Source: Laguncularia racemosa
Taxonomy: Eukaryota; Streptophyta; Magnoliopsida; Myrtales; Combretaceae
NCBI GenBank assembly: GCA_037954665.1
Contig: JBBMOL010000012.1
Span: forward strand, 930,001-994,000
Direction of reading: 5' to 3'
DNA: 64,000 nucleotides
Below, piece after piece: positions 1-11,639 of this stretch. The position numbers and the translations under genes were made by a program. Within the stretch, counting starts at the first letter, position 1. Each line of letters starts with the position of its first letter. The notes beneath the pieces were generated by a model, which was given only the letters and a program-made list of their open reading frames with translations, had not been told where the DNA came from and made no database searches.

Positions 1-965
1 CACCCACGAATCAAGTTCCTTCAGCAGGGGATTTCAGGGGAAATGTCCGGGACACTGCCATGGAAATTATCCACTTCCTCTACATAAACGATGCACCATT
101 TACTGTTAATATCTACCCTTTTCTCAGCGTCTATGGTAACGAAAATTTCCCTCTGGACTATGCATTCTTTGATGGAGCAAAGAATCCCGTTAGAGATGGT
201 AATTTAGTCTACAACAATGCGTTTGATGCAAATTATGACACCCTCGTAGCAGCCTTGAGTAAAGCAGGATACCCGGACATGGATATCATAGTTGGAGAAG
301 TCGGATGGCCAACCGATGGAGCTGTGCATGCCAATGTTGATAATGCAAGAAGATTCAATCAGGGCTTGCTTAGACATGCTCTAAGTGGTGATGGAACGCC
401 GGCTAGGCCAGGAGTTATCATCAATGTCTATCTCTTTAGCCTAATTGATGAAAATGCGAAAAGCATTGAACCGGGAAGCTTTGAGAGGCATTGGGGAATG
501 TATGAGTATGATGGGAAGCCAAAGTATGAATTGGATTTATCAGACAAAGGCAAGAATGACAAAGGCCTAGTGCCGGTTGCAGACGTAACATATCTGCCTA
601 GACAATGGTGCATCATGAATACAAATGCAACTTATCCTGTAGATTTGCCAGAGAGTGTTGATTATGCTTGTAGTCTATCAGATTGTTCTGCACTGGGCTA
701 TGGTTCATCTTGCAATAATTTGAGTACGCAAGGAAATGCATCTTATGCATTCAATATGTATTATCAGATCAATGACCAACATAGCTGGGACTGTGATTTC
801 TCTGGTTTGGCTGTGGTAACAGATGTAGATCCATCTGTTGGAGACTGCCATTTCCCCTTGATGATAGCTTTCGGGTATTCGATCAAACCGGATGGCGGTT
901 TTGTAGGTGTTGTACTGAGATTTGTCTTAGGTTATATGGTATTCTTATTACTACATAGCTGCTGA
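1..965 (+). CDS. Glucan endo-1,3-beta-glucosidase (GH17) with X8/CBM43 domain, 5'-truncated by the window edge
   Basis: This enzyme family hydrolyses 1,3-beta-glucan (callose) at the plasma membrane or cell wall. The frame is open from the first bases (codons begin at position 3), so the ATG at 60 is an internal Met and the N-terminal signal peptide and first part of the GH17 barrel lie outside. Visible GH17 landmarks are PFTVNIYPF and the strand GEVGWPT, whose Glu (codon 297-299) is the usual catalytic nucleophile. After a short linker comes an X8/CBM43 carbohydrate-binding domain: it opens with RQWC, has spaced Cys residues including GSSC, and contains the SYAFN and CDFSGLA-type motifs. The protein ends in a hydrophobic stretch (about 20 residues, ending at the stop 963-965), which suggests a GPI-anchor signal. 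No introns or frameshifts are seen in this part. The family is certain; the exact paralogue is not. Confidence 0.93.
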   Translation, partial: PTNQVPSAGDFRGNVRDTAMEIIHFLYINDAPFTVNIYPFLSVYGNENFPLDYAFFDGAKNPVRDGNLVYNNAFDANYDTLVAALSKAGYPDMDIIVGEVGWPTDGAVHANVDNARRFNQGLLRHALSGDGTPARPGVIINVYLFSLIDENAKSIEPGSFERHWGMYEYDGKPKYELDLSDKGKNDKGLVPVADVTYLPRQWCIMNTNATYPVDLPESVDYACSLSDCSALGYGSSCNNLSTQGNASYAFNMYYQINDQHSWDCDFSGLAVVTDVDPSVGDCHFPLMIAFGYSIKPDGGFVGVVLRFVLGYMVFLLLHSC

Positions 966-1088
966 GCTCTAGCGTTTTAATAATTGATATTTGCTTTATT
1001 CTAGCAACAAAACGATGTTACACGACATACATACAGCATTCGGCCTTGTATCAAGGCAATTTGAGATATTCAGTATTATATCATGTCT

Positions 1089-1094
1089 AATAAA
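1089..1094 (+). terminator. Candidate polyadenylation signal of the GH17 gene
   Basis: An AATAAA hexamer lies about 125 bases after the stop codon, and a second one follows near 1174. Both are plausible near-upstream elements, but the 3' end cannot be placed from sequence alone. Confidence 0.35.
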
Positions 1095-1426
1095 TCTTTT
1101 CTTCTTAGTACGTTGACATGTAAAAAATTTATTCGAAATTGCACACCACAGAGATATCTCAATGGTATATCATGCCAAATAAATCTTTTATCCATCTAAT
1201 TCTCCTCGAATGGTGTTGGGTCTTGACAAGAGCCGGTTTGTTTCATGAGATTTTGATGCAACCAAACAATTTAGGAGCTATCCTAGATGAGTTTGTCGGT
1301 TTATTTTGTTTGTTTTCCTAAATTTCTAAGAACATGATTGTTATTAATTTTAAACGAAACAAAGGTCCGAGTTGTTAGTGTAAGGATTCATCCTAATAGG
1401 ATTAACTTCAAATATTATATCTCTAT

Positions 1427-1692
1427 AATATCGTTTGGTTGTTATAAATTTATAGTATTATATTAAACAAAACATTTTGTTACTAAATAAAAATTATTCT
1501 CTAAGTACTAAACAAAATACTTATATTTTATACCATAAAAAAATATGATACAAAAATCAAATTTATTAAACAAAAACACAAAAAAATTTATCTAATACTT
1601 TAGATATCTTATTTAGTATAATATTTTGTTTATTCAAGTATTGAACATCACAAAAAATTTTATCCAATATAATGCATACTAAACGTGTTACA
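1427..1692. mobile_element. Possible small MITE-like AT-rich element
   Basis: The left part has CGTTTGGTTGTTATA followed by TAGTATTATATTAAACAAAAC. The right part has TAGTATAATATTTTGTTTATTC and ends with ACTAAACGTGTTAC, a partial inverted match to the left side. There is no coding capacity and no clear target duplication. The call rests only on this loose symmetry. Confidence 0.25.
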
Positions 1693-4080
1693 AGAAAGTT
1701 GTATAATCATGTTTTTCTTATTTTGTACTGTCCAATATTGTAATCTAAATGCTTACCTATATTTTGTTCAAAAATAATATGATATAACATATAACTAACA
1801 TTCTGATGCGTAATATAGAAATTTTCCTCATGTGGGAGAGATGACAAAGGCTTTTGAATTATTTGATTTACTACACGCAATAGTAATAATAGGTACCGAA
1901 AATATAAGTATTAACTTCATCATATTATAGCTTTCCATTGGAATCCTTTATTCAATGCTAAGATTAAAAACTTGTCAACTAAGCCTCATTAAATTCTCCT
2001 CAAGTTCTAGATATGATGCATTGATACCCCTATTTTAGATCTTAATATCTTATAAAGTGTTTAATATTTTTTTTTTAACATAACTCTTCAGATACTCACT
2101 AAATACATATTTAATATATTATAGGTATGTCGATTCAAAAACAAAAACAAAAAAAAAAGAAAAAAAATGACGTGTATACTCAATAGACACGTGTTGAGGA
2201 TTGTCAAAAACCTTGGTGTTCTAATTGTAATTTTTTTTTCTTTATTCCTAATTTTTTCTAGCATTTATGTTGAAAGAAAATGAATAAATAAATAAAGGAA
2301 AAGCATAAACTCTCTAGGTCATTTTGGTGCTCCACTACTCTCTAGTCTTTCCACCATTGATTGGCTTTAACTTATCCACCAATCAATGCTCTTTCCCTCT
2401 CAAAATCTCACCCGTATTTACACCCTCCAAAAATGAATAATTTATATTTTTATAGTTACTTCTTAATTTTTTTTTCAGTTATATTTAGTTGATTTTTCTT
2501 TGTTTGTTTTTCTTTTCATATAATTTGAATTCGTCTGCTCTTGATTAGGTTTTAATTTTTTTTTTAAATTATAGCAATTTTAGTATTATATAATCTCTTT
2601 TCTTTTCAATTTGTATAATAATGATCTACAGATTAGCATCTAACTACGACAACTATTAGCTGTTTAAATAGAACGACATGCATGTTTTCCTTGAAACATT
2701 ATCTTGAAATACTTGAAGTGCTTAATTTTTATGTTCACTTGTTTTATGTAATTGCATGAACACTATTTGTATTTTTGGCATCTAATTAAGGTTGGATTGA
2801 TCGAATTATAAATAGAGTTGAACTATAAATTAAGTTGAAACCATTTTTTTAGGTTTAAAAATTTGTGAACCGAATTGAACCAATTTCTTTTAGGTTTGAA
2901 AAAATTACAAATCAAACTAAATCATAAGTTAAAAAAAAAAAGCAATAAAAATATAGAAAATATATAATCACCACATCACTTATTCAATTTGTCCTCATAT
3001 TTGGTTTTTATAGAGTTACTCATTATATTTTTTATTTTTTATTTTTTCTTAATAACTGATATGGAAAGTAGAATTACCTAGATAAATACAATAAAATCTT
3101 CTTAAATATATCAAATATGTATTGAAGTGTAAAACCTAGAAATTAACTGTAAATTTAATATTAGATTAGCTTGTAAATTATTTTAAAAGCTTTATTCATA
3201 AATCGTATAACTTTAAATTAAAAGAAATAACAATTTAAAAAGTAAATTATGTAAAATTCTGGAATAAAATGATCAAATAAATTAAAATCATAGGTTTAAG
3301 ATAGTTAAATAAAAATCCTAAGTAAATATTTATACTCGGAATAATTTATTTAACTTAATCTTAAAATTTCATGACAAAATATTAAAGTTATTACCCTTAA
3401 GTAAATTATTACGTGCGATGAACAAACCTGAAAAATCCAGTAATTAACATTATATATATAGCCTAGTAACCAACCTCTGCGAATTCCAATTCCGCAGTCT
3501 CAAATCCACCAAATTCAAGCAACGGAAAACATGAGAGAAAGTGAGATAAAGAAAAAGAAAAGAGGAAAAGAAGAAGAAAAATTATGACAAATTACATATA
3601 CAACGTCCAAATTTCGATTCAGAACTATCTACACAATCCTTAAGATGAGCCCTACAAAACTAAACTATACTTCTATGGAAAATTTTTATTTTCAAATTTT
3701 AAATATAATTTAAAATATTTAAAACGAGTTTTAAACTTAGAAAATCGTAGAAATCACTAACATAAAAAATAAGATAGTATTAGCATGAATAATAAGTAAT
3801 AGTGCTTTTTTCTTATATTTTAAGAGAAAATTTTGATCTTTCATGAGTACCCGAGGGTTATTACGCTCTTTAAAGAAAAATAGATCTAAGTAAGTGAGAA
3901 CTTCATGATATATTATTTGTCTGTAATGTGGTGTATAGTATAACAGTGCTTTTTGTGTGTTTTTACCTTTTAGCGATGTTTCCATTGAGCTTTCTTCCAT
4001 AATTTCTATATTCGATGATTCAGTATTTAATTAATTGTGTCTATTTGATGCAACTCAGTTCTGATGAGTTATACCGATTT
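1693..4080. other. AT-rich intergenic DNA, no gene seen
   Basis: This stretch has many A/T homopolymer runs and short A-rich simple repeats. No frame carries recognisable protein homology; the 87-residue open frame at 3737-4000 (-) looks accidental. A weak purine-rich stretch (GAAAGTGAGATAAAGAAAAAG) lies near 3540. Confidence 0.5.
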
Positions 4081-5547
4081 GCTTGAATTTCCATTATGGT
4101 TTATCTGCTTTCGCTGGGGGTTTGGCTTGGTGGCTTGATGCAATATTCTTTACTTCAAGATTAATTTTCTATTACAAATTTCATTGGATACTTGAAGTTC
4201 AATTGCAATTTGATATGTTGGTGTCCGAGTGTGTTTCACGTGTGGTGTCCGATGGTGTGCGAATGGCTACTGTTGCATGGTGTCCGATGTGTGCGTGCTG
4301 GCATTAGATTGTCACATGAAGTGGTGCATGTGCAAGTGGCCTGTCGCGTAGTGTCTGATTGTAAGTGCGGATGTGTGTGTGCCTTGGGTGTTGCCGAGGG
4401 CATGTGTGGTGTGGCTGCGAACGTGTGTGTGAGGTGACCAGCGGTGAGGGATGGGAGTCCAGCCGAGAAGAAGATGATGATGAATAGGAATAAGTATGTG
4501 CATAAATATGAGGTAAAAAAAAGTAGACGTGGGCTATTGATTGAGGATAAAATCCCGAATTTCTAATTTTAGCACTAGTATTGGTGGCTAGGCATAATGA
4601 CGTGGGAGATTTAGGTGAGCCCCTATGATCTATCTATCATGAAATGTGATTCTGAATGTGCCATTTTGTGATTATAAATATTTGCAATTTTTTGTATTTT
4701 GTTGTTGGTGTTTGATTATACCTTGTGTAATTATCCCAAAATAATAAACTAATCATTATGACTTAAATAAAATTCAACATACATGACATGGTACATTGCA
4801 TTGTGACTAAAGGTCATCATTGCTATAAGACGCACAATAAGTAATCATGTAAGGATTACTATTCTGCCATCAATAAACTACGTAACTAAGGGGGATTGTC
4901 GTGTCTTTGATAAAACCAAATGAGAAAGTCTTGCGTGTCCTTAAGAGTGTGTATTCAGTGTGCTGATTGACACCTAAAGCTTAAAACTTTTAAACTATAA
5001 GATAATCAATAATAGAGTGATAAGATGGAACGACATAGGATATCCAAGCATTGATGGTAATGAGATTCCCCAAGCCAAGGTCAAGAAAGGCATTAATCTC
5101 TAGACTTCAAGTTAGCTACCAAAAAACCACGTTTAATGTGGCATTACATATGGATGATCATTCACAACATATGATTGAAAACTTACTTGATTTATTTGTG
5201 CGTGTGTAATATTGAGAGTATTACACTCCCATCTCACTAAGCAACAATAGTTCACCCCCTTTATAGATTTTATGATGTAGGTCACAATTTTGTAAACTTA
5301 CCAAGTAGACGCATTATCAAAGTAAGTAAACCTCATCACGAAACTTTTAGGATAAAAAGCAAAGTTTTGAGAGATATAATGGATTTCTCTTGTAAATTAT
5401 ATTAGAATATTGATAGACTATTTACTATAAATATTTTAATCTACATTAGCAAATTTTCAACCTATGTTGTTATAGGACTTGAATGAGTTCTACTTTTGGA
5501 AGACAAGTTTATTTTATTCCGATAAATGTGGAATGGTCTAAATGAAA
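4081..5547 (+). repeat. Long noncoding repeat family, copy A
   Basis: This copy starts at TGCTTGAATTTCC and matches, in order and in the same orientation, 11387-11600 and then about 15340-16625. Shared landmarks are the GGCTTGGTGGCTTGATGC block, a GT-rich part (4240-4440), the phrase TTGATTGAGGATAAAATCC near 4537, GGCTAGGCATAATGA near 4588, and AAACTTTTAAACTATAA near 4984. Divergence is substantial, with scattered substitutions and small indels. No protein is recognised. The family is probably an LTR or a non-autonomous retroelement body. The match to copy B stops at about 5547, where the sequence switches to the unrelated TGTAAACACCTC block. Confidence 0.75.
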
Positions 5548-7860
5548 TAGAGTTGTAAACACCTCATTTTTGCCTCCGTCTGGATTTTAAAAAATATATA
5601 AATAAATAATAAAATAATAGCAACAATAAAAAGCTTGGTTTACAAAAATAATAATAATAATAATAGAATAATTAGAGAAAAAGGGAAAAAAGAAAAAAAA
5701 AGCAAAAAATAGAAAATAGAAAATTCAAAAATGATGAAAAAAATAAATAACAAAATTAATAAAAATTGTGAACATTTTCAATAAAAATAAGGAAATATGA
5801 GACTCTAAATTAAGTTCGAAAACCTCAAAATCAATAAAAAAAATAACCAAGACAATTAGCTCATATATAATTTAAGTGTAATTATAAACAAAGAATTAGG
5901 TCGACTTAACTGGTTCGTGTGTTTGCCTGGTGTGCATGGGGAGAGGGTTTAGTCGCATGTTTAAATCCTGTCTAAGGCACTTTGTGCCATTTTCATTTTT
6001 TTTTTCCTTAGATTGCCACGTGTCAACTTTTGATAAGCCAAACTCGATCACATGCTCGGCACATGATCATCTTCAACCTCCAATCGACGACCACAGGGAG
6101 GAGATAAGAGCTAATCTAGTCGTTCCAAGCTTGATTTTTAGCACAAATCCACCATTATTTAACTAATAAATTGATAAATATCACATTAAAAACAAAGAAT
6201 AACATTAATATTTAACTAAAAAAATCAAACCAAAAATGGAGCTTATCCTTACTTAGATTCGACGCAATCCAATGTCCCTCGAGCTCATCCATGGACTCCT
6301 ATAAATAGATCAAGATGCCATAACTTCAAGGGGCTAAAAAAATTAAAAAAAAAACACACACACACACTTATATACTTCGATCGAGGGCTTTCTCTCTCTA
6401 AGACACCGACCACCACCTTTTCTCTAGGATAGCTCCACTTACACATAACCTTAAACCACCATTTAGGCATTAGAAGACTCCTTAGGTCACGTAGAAAACA
6501 AAAACCTATCTTTTGATCCAATTTTACTTGGATCGACAAGATCGGAAAACCACCATAACCACCACTCTCGATCGCCTTAAAAACACCACTCTAGGCTAGC
6601 TTTTAGGCAAAAATAGCACCACCAATCAATTCCTCACCCCCCCAAAAAAAAACCTAGCAAAGCACCCATCAATCACCTATAACAACCACCGGATCACCGC
6701 TGACAAGGAGCTTGCCACTATGACCCATAACCTAACTTGCGACCCAATTCAATCTGTGACCCGACCCGTAACTTATGATTCGACTCACATCTATCCAACA
6801 ATCCGGTTGGCTTTTTCTTTTTTTTTTCCATTTATTTGTTATTTTTAAGGCATTTTAGTTCATTTTTTAGCTTATTTTTATTAAAAATAAAAAATAATAA
6901 TAATAAATTTAGAGTACCCATTAATTTGCCGTGGTGTATAACATTGTCCTATGGAGAACAAAAAATAATAATAATAAAGAAAATGAAAATCTTTAACGTA
7001 AGAATGAAATAATAAAATAAAATAAAATAAAAATCTTTAACATAAGTATAAAAATCTAAAAAGATATAAAAATAAAGATCTTTAGTACAAGTTAGGATTT
7101 TAGAAATAAAAATATGAAAATGAAAAATATAAAAAATTAAATTAAATAAGTAAAAATCTTAGTATAAATAAAATTTTATGAGCAAGTGAAAATGATAAAA
7201 ATATATAAAAAATAAAGTTAGTTTAAGGTTTTAGTTAAATGAATAGAATGAGAATAAAGAATAAAGTATAAAAATTCATAAAAAAAAAACTTTATTAAAA
7301 TCTAGTATTTTAGAGTTTTATCACTTAGAGTTTTTTTTTTAAATAAAAATTTAATATGAGGTTTTTCCCAAACATAGGTTATCTTAGATTTTCCAAAAAA
7401 ATAATCATTCAATAATCTAGCTCATTTAGGTATTTTCTTAATAAAAATTAATATGATTAGATAACTTAAACCCAATGCTTTTTATTAAATAAAATTAACC
7501 AAAAAACTAAAAAAAAATTATAAAAGAAAAAATGAAATATAGACAGTTTGATCCTAACTAGTAGATACGTAGGTACTTTTGGGGCAACCATAATAAAATA
7601 AAAATTTTATGTTAGGAAAAATAGTCATAATAAACTAAAAAACTTTAAGTTTGGAAAAAGTAAATAAAATAATGAAAGAAAACCCTAAAAAATAATAATA
7701 AATTCAATAATATAAAACCTTTAAAAATTTAAATAAAATAAAAACTTCATAAAAATTAAAATAAAATAAAAACTTTAGAAAAATTAGATAAATAAAAACT
7801 TTAGGTTATTAAAAAATTAGATAAATAAAAACTTTAGAAAAATTAGATAAAAAAAAATTA
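5548..7860 (+). mobile_element. AT-rich LTR-retrotransposon-like block C1
   Basis: It begins with TGTAAACACCTCATTTTTGC, which looks like a plant gypsy LTR start, directly where repeat copy A breaks off. It shares landmarks in order with 9690-10760: a block ending in a 'TACCCATT..G..GTGGTATA' phrase (near 6915 and 9845), then 'TTTGATCC.A.TAGTAG.TAC.TAGG' and 'ACCATAATAAAATAAAAA' (near 7547 and 10618). A candidate end (TTAGGAAAATTCGCAGATTAG) lies at 9268, beyond the inserted block 7861-9240, and matches the C2 end near 11197. No coding region for retroelement proteins is visible, and the element class is an inference. Confidence 0.45.
5893..6010 (+). mobile_element. tRNA-derived SINE candidate
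   Basis: The segment opens with TTAGGTCGACTTAACTGGTTC, which resembles a degenerate RNA polymerase III A box. About 50 bases later comes CATGTTTAAATCCTG, close to the B-box consensus GGTTCGANTCC. It is followed by CTAAGGCACTTTGTGCC and a T-rich tail. The size and box order fit a plant SINE. No target duplication was identified. Confidence 0.5.
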
Positions 7861-9240
7861 ATCTGGTCTACGAGGTGGAAGTGGAAGATGACGGACGACG
7901 AACGACGGCTAACGGAGTGTGAAGTGTGACTGTGTGAGTGAGAGTGCGGACTCCGATCTGCTGCGTGCCTAGCTCCTCCAACACCCATCTCAGATTGATA
8001 TCTAACTGATGCTCCTTGAGACCTTGACGTACTAGCGCCGAACAACCTATGGGCTTTGAAGGGATAGGGGAAGGGAAGAAAACAAAGATGGTCACTCCTT
8101 TTAAGAACATGGCTCATTCATTCACTTGCTCATGAACTCGCAGCTTAGACAGAAGCAACGAAGGGGGGCTGGGGAAGGCCGACGACTACATGAGGGGGAA
8201 GCTGTCTACGAAGCTTTGTCTCTTGCTTTACAGAGATTGTTATAAACTGACTAATCTTTGACACTGAGACTTCTCCGAACATTGATTATTCTCTTAATCA
8301 CCATTTAGGCTTCTCCAATTGAGGAAACTCCGAAAATTACTATTATAGTAGCTGCGATCAGGCACACTTCTAACTACTTCTCAATTAATGCCAACACTGT
8401 ATTATCTACTTGGAAATCACTCTCCGCCCTTTATTCGAATGGTGGTTTCCGCTTCCTTCCCCATACCATAGAAAAAGTTCCTACTTGGCTTCTGATTTTG
8501 CGAATTATTAGAAAAGAGTTGATACGAATGATTTTAATGCCAAGGGATCGGGATTTGCTTCTTCTCTAGGGCCTGCTTTGGCTTGAAGATCCCAGCAAGG
8601 TTGTCGGAGACATCACTAAACCCAGGGATATCTCTGGCAAATGCAAAGAAGAATTCGTAGAGATTTTCCCAGAACCCCAGTCCAGCCTACCCGATTGATA
8701 GTTTCTAGTTACAGGAGAGCCCTTTCCCCCGTGCAACCATGAAGACCTAGAGTCACTCGCACTCCTCACTCAATTGGTCTCCTTCTTCTTCTGTTCAGCC
8801 TCTAGCTTCTGCATCCGCTCGGCCTGTTTCTTATGCCTTGGCTTGACTAGCCTCAATCGCTTGTCCTCAGCCTCTTTGTGGTTGGGTTCCTTTGTGCTTA
8901 GCAGCGTGGGTTCAATAGCCAACCCAGCTTTATCCTCAACGTCCACAATTGGGACAACCGTCTCCTTGAACATCGTTCACAGTTGGCACGTCAGTGATCT
9001 GCGGTGCTGTCCTGTCTCGTCATTTCAGTCGGCAGCGGCGTCAACGTTGTCTCATCATCAATCGTCACATCATCCGTTGGACAGATTTTTTTTTTTTTTT
9101 GGAAGCACCTCGACGGGCCAACCAGAGCCCGCGGGAACTACGGGCGCTGGCTAAAATGGCCCGCAGCTTCAGCAGGTCAAATTATTTTTGCCCGCCCCGC
9201 AATTACCAACTCTAAGGTTAGCCCCCAAATCCAGTACATT
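7861..9240 (-). pseudogene. GC-richer inserted block with degenerate coding-like frames, unidentified
   Basis: Base composition rises sharply relative to the AT-rich C1 block on both sides, which suggests an insertion. On the minus strand there is a run of coding-like fragments in shifting frames: an acidic/Thr-rich piece near 9080-8995, then a Lys/Glu-rich 67-residue open frame (8973-8770) ending in a charged region rich in QKKK/EAEQ, then after stops a fragment with an Asp-Ile-Pro-Gly-Phe phrase (about 8670-8540). The pieces read like a broken gene or retroelement gag, but I do not recognise the family. At 7868-8117 a Ser/His-rich frame is also open but shows no homology. Several frameshifts and stops make a functional product unlikely. 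Confidence 0.35.
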
Positions 9241-9689
9241 TGGTTTATATTTTTCTAAATACTTTTTAGGAAAATTCGCAGATTAGTAACTAGTTAAGGT
9301 TAATCCACTCAAAATCTTTCTCTCTTTAGGATAGTTGAAACCCATTCTCAAAATCTCTCTAAATTCTAGTTCTCCATGTTGAAAATTAAATCAAGATATT
9401 GGTGTCAATTAATCCTAGAGTGATTCTAGTTATGTAAAAACCCAATCTCTTGAATCAAGTAGTCAAGAAAGAGCATTAGACATCAAAACTAAAATTGGCC
9501 GCCACTATAGTGTTCACAAACCATCACTTCATGCAACTTGGGTATCATTCACCACCACTATTGCAACGAGCACTGTCAAAATAAAGGTCTAACATAACCC
9601 CAGTTGCTATTAGCCACTAGAAGTGTGCGACAGAGCGATGGAAACTTTAGGTCTTTCTTCGTTTGCCACTTTTGTTTCCAAATTTGTGA

Positions 9690-11290
9690 AGCCAATCTAC
9701 GACCCAACCTAACCCATACCTGTCTTGACGTACCCAATTAGTGTTATGTTGTTTTATTTTATTTATTCCATTTTAGTATATTTTTTTTATTAGGCCTTTA
9801 GTCTATGTCTAATTTAGGAAAAATTGAAATAATAAATCTTTGCATACCCATTGGGTTGTTGTGGTATATACCATTACTCGATAGCAAATGACAAATGTTT
9901 ACTAATAAAATATAAAATAAAAACATTAGGTTAAATAAAATCTTTAGTAATAAAAATATAATAAAAAATAAATAAAATCTTAAATATAAAAATATGTAAA
10001 AATTAAATAAAACCTTTAATAAAATAAAAATCTTTAGCTTAAGAATGAACAGCATAAGAATATAAAAAATCTAAAAAGATAAAAATAAAAAAATTTAGTA
10101 TGAGTGATGATCTTAGAAATAAAAATATAAAATGAAAAAATATAGAAAACCAAATTAAATATGATAAGTAAAAAATCTTTAGTATAAATAAAATTTAGGA
10201 ATAAAAATAAAATGAAAAATGAAAAAAATAAAAATATATAAAATCTAGAGTTGAAAAAAAAATATAATAAAGTTTTTTTAGCATAAATTTTTTAATTAAA
10301 TTTTTGGGAATATAATATAATAAGAATAAGAATAAAAGACAAAAATATAATAAAGATGGAAAAAGTTTTTTTAATTAAAATCTAGCATTCTAGAGTTTTA
10401 TCATATAGAGTTTATTCTAAAAATAAAATCTAATATAATGCTTTTTCCAAACTTAAATTGTCTTAGGTTTCTTTTAAAATTATCACAAAACAACCTAGGT
10501 CACTTAAGTATTTTCTTAAATAAAATTAATCTGATTAAATAATATAAACCTAGTGTTTTTTATTAAATAAAATTAATCAACAAACTAAGATGTCATAAAA
10601 GAAAAATGAGCTACAACAAGTTTGATCCCGATTAGTAGGTACATAGGCACATTGGGGGTAACCATAATAAAATAAAAAATTTAGGTTATGAAAAAAATAC
10701 CATAATAAACTAAAAAAACTTTAGGTTAGGAAAAAATACCATAATAATCTAAAAAAATTTATGTTAGGAAAAATAAATAATTAAATAATTAAAATTAATA
10801 ATAAAATAAAATTTAGAAAAATTAAATAAGACTTTAGGTTTTAACATACACATAATAAAACTTTAGAAAATTAGCATAATAAAATTCAAAACTTTAGGTT
10901 TGTTAGCATAATAATAATAATAATAATAATAATTAATAATAATAATAAATAATAATATAATAATAATATCAATAAGTAATTAAAAAAATAAAAATATAAA
11001 ATAATATAATATATAAATACACTAATAATAATAAAATATTACATAATAAAATTAAAATTACATAATAATAATTATTAATAATAATAATAATAATAATAAT
11101 AATTAATAAAAAATATAAAAAAAATATATAAAAATAATAATGATTATAATAATCTTTTGAATAATAATTAATATTTTCTAAAATATTTTTTTTAAGGAAA
11201 ATCCACAAGTTGATAGCTAATTAAGGTTAATCCACCTAATTAACCTTAATTTATTTTTGAAATTTGGTTAGTAGCAACTCCTTTTAAAAA
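9690..11290 (+). mobile_element. AT-rich LTR-like block C2, second copy of C1 landmarks
   Basis: It shares with C1 the ordered landmarks described at 5548-7860, and ends with a related phrase (AAGGAAAATCCACAAGTTGATAG near 11196, then TTAAGGTTAATCCACC) that also occurs at 9268-9310. It is diverged and carries many A/T runs. No proteins are recognised; the 79-residue and 85-residue open frames here are low-complexity Ile/Leu/Phe/Tyr artefacts of AT-rich DNA. Confidence 0.45.
10905..11135. repeat. Low-complexity AAT/ATA-rich tract
   Basis: Over 200 bases of almost only A and T, built from (AATAAT)n and (ATAATA)n runs, notably near 10910-10975 and 11065-11102, with interruptions. Confidence 0.8.
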
Positions 11291-11386
11291 TGAATTTTTC
11301 TTAATTTAGTTGAATAATCTATATTAAGTGGGTAGGGTTTATTATATATTATAACTAAGAAAAATGATTAAAAACTAGACTCGACA

Positions 11387-11600
11387 TGCTTGAATTTCCA
11401 TTGTGGTTTATTTGCTTTTGCTAAGTGTTTGGCTTGGTGGCTTGATGCAATATTCTTTACTTCACGATTGATTTTCTATTGTAACTTTCATTGGGTACTT
11501 GAAGTCCAATCGCAATTTGATATGTTGGTGTCATGTGTAGTGTCTAAGTGTGTGTCACCTGTGTCATGTGATGGTGTTGGATCATACATGAAGGAATGAC
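11387..11600 (+). repeat. Repeat family copy B, left part
   Basis: It starts at the same TGCTTGAATTTCC as copy A (4081) and stays alignable through the GGCTTGGTGGCTTGATGC block to the GT-rich segment. The match then stops and resumes only near 15340, so about 3.7 kb lies between the two halves of this copy. Confidence 0.7.
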
Positions 11601-11639
11601 ACGAGGAGTGCTGGTTGTACATGTTGTTGTGTGTGCAGT

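Noticed and set aside
4083..4307. Similar open frames in both repeat copies (4083-4307 and 11390-11599) that could be a conserved small protein
   Set aside because: Both begin at a non-ATG codon, the similarity continues past the frame ends at DNA level, and many differences change the amino acid. It reflects the shared repeat, not a gene.
9798..11208. Open frames rich in Ile, Leu, Phe, Tyr (9798-10055, 10969-11208, minus strand)
   Set aside because: They are translations of A/T-only tracts with no domain.
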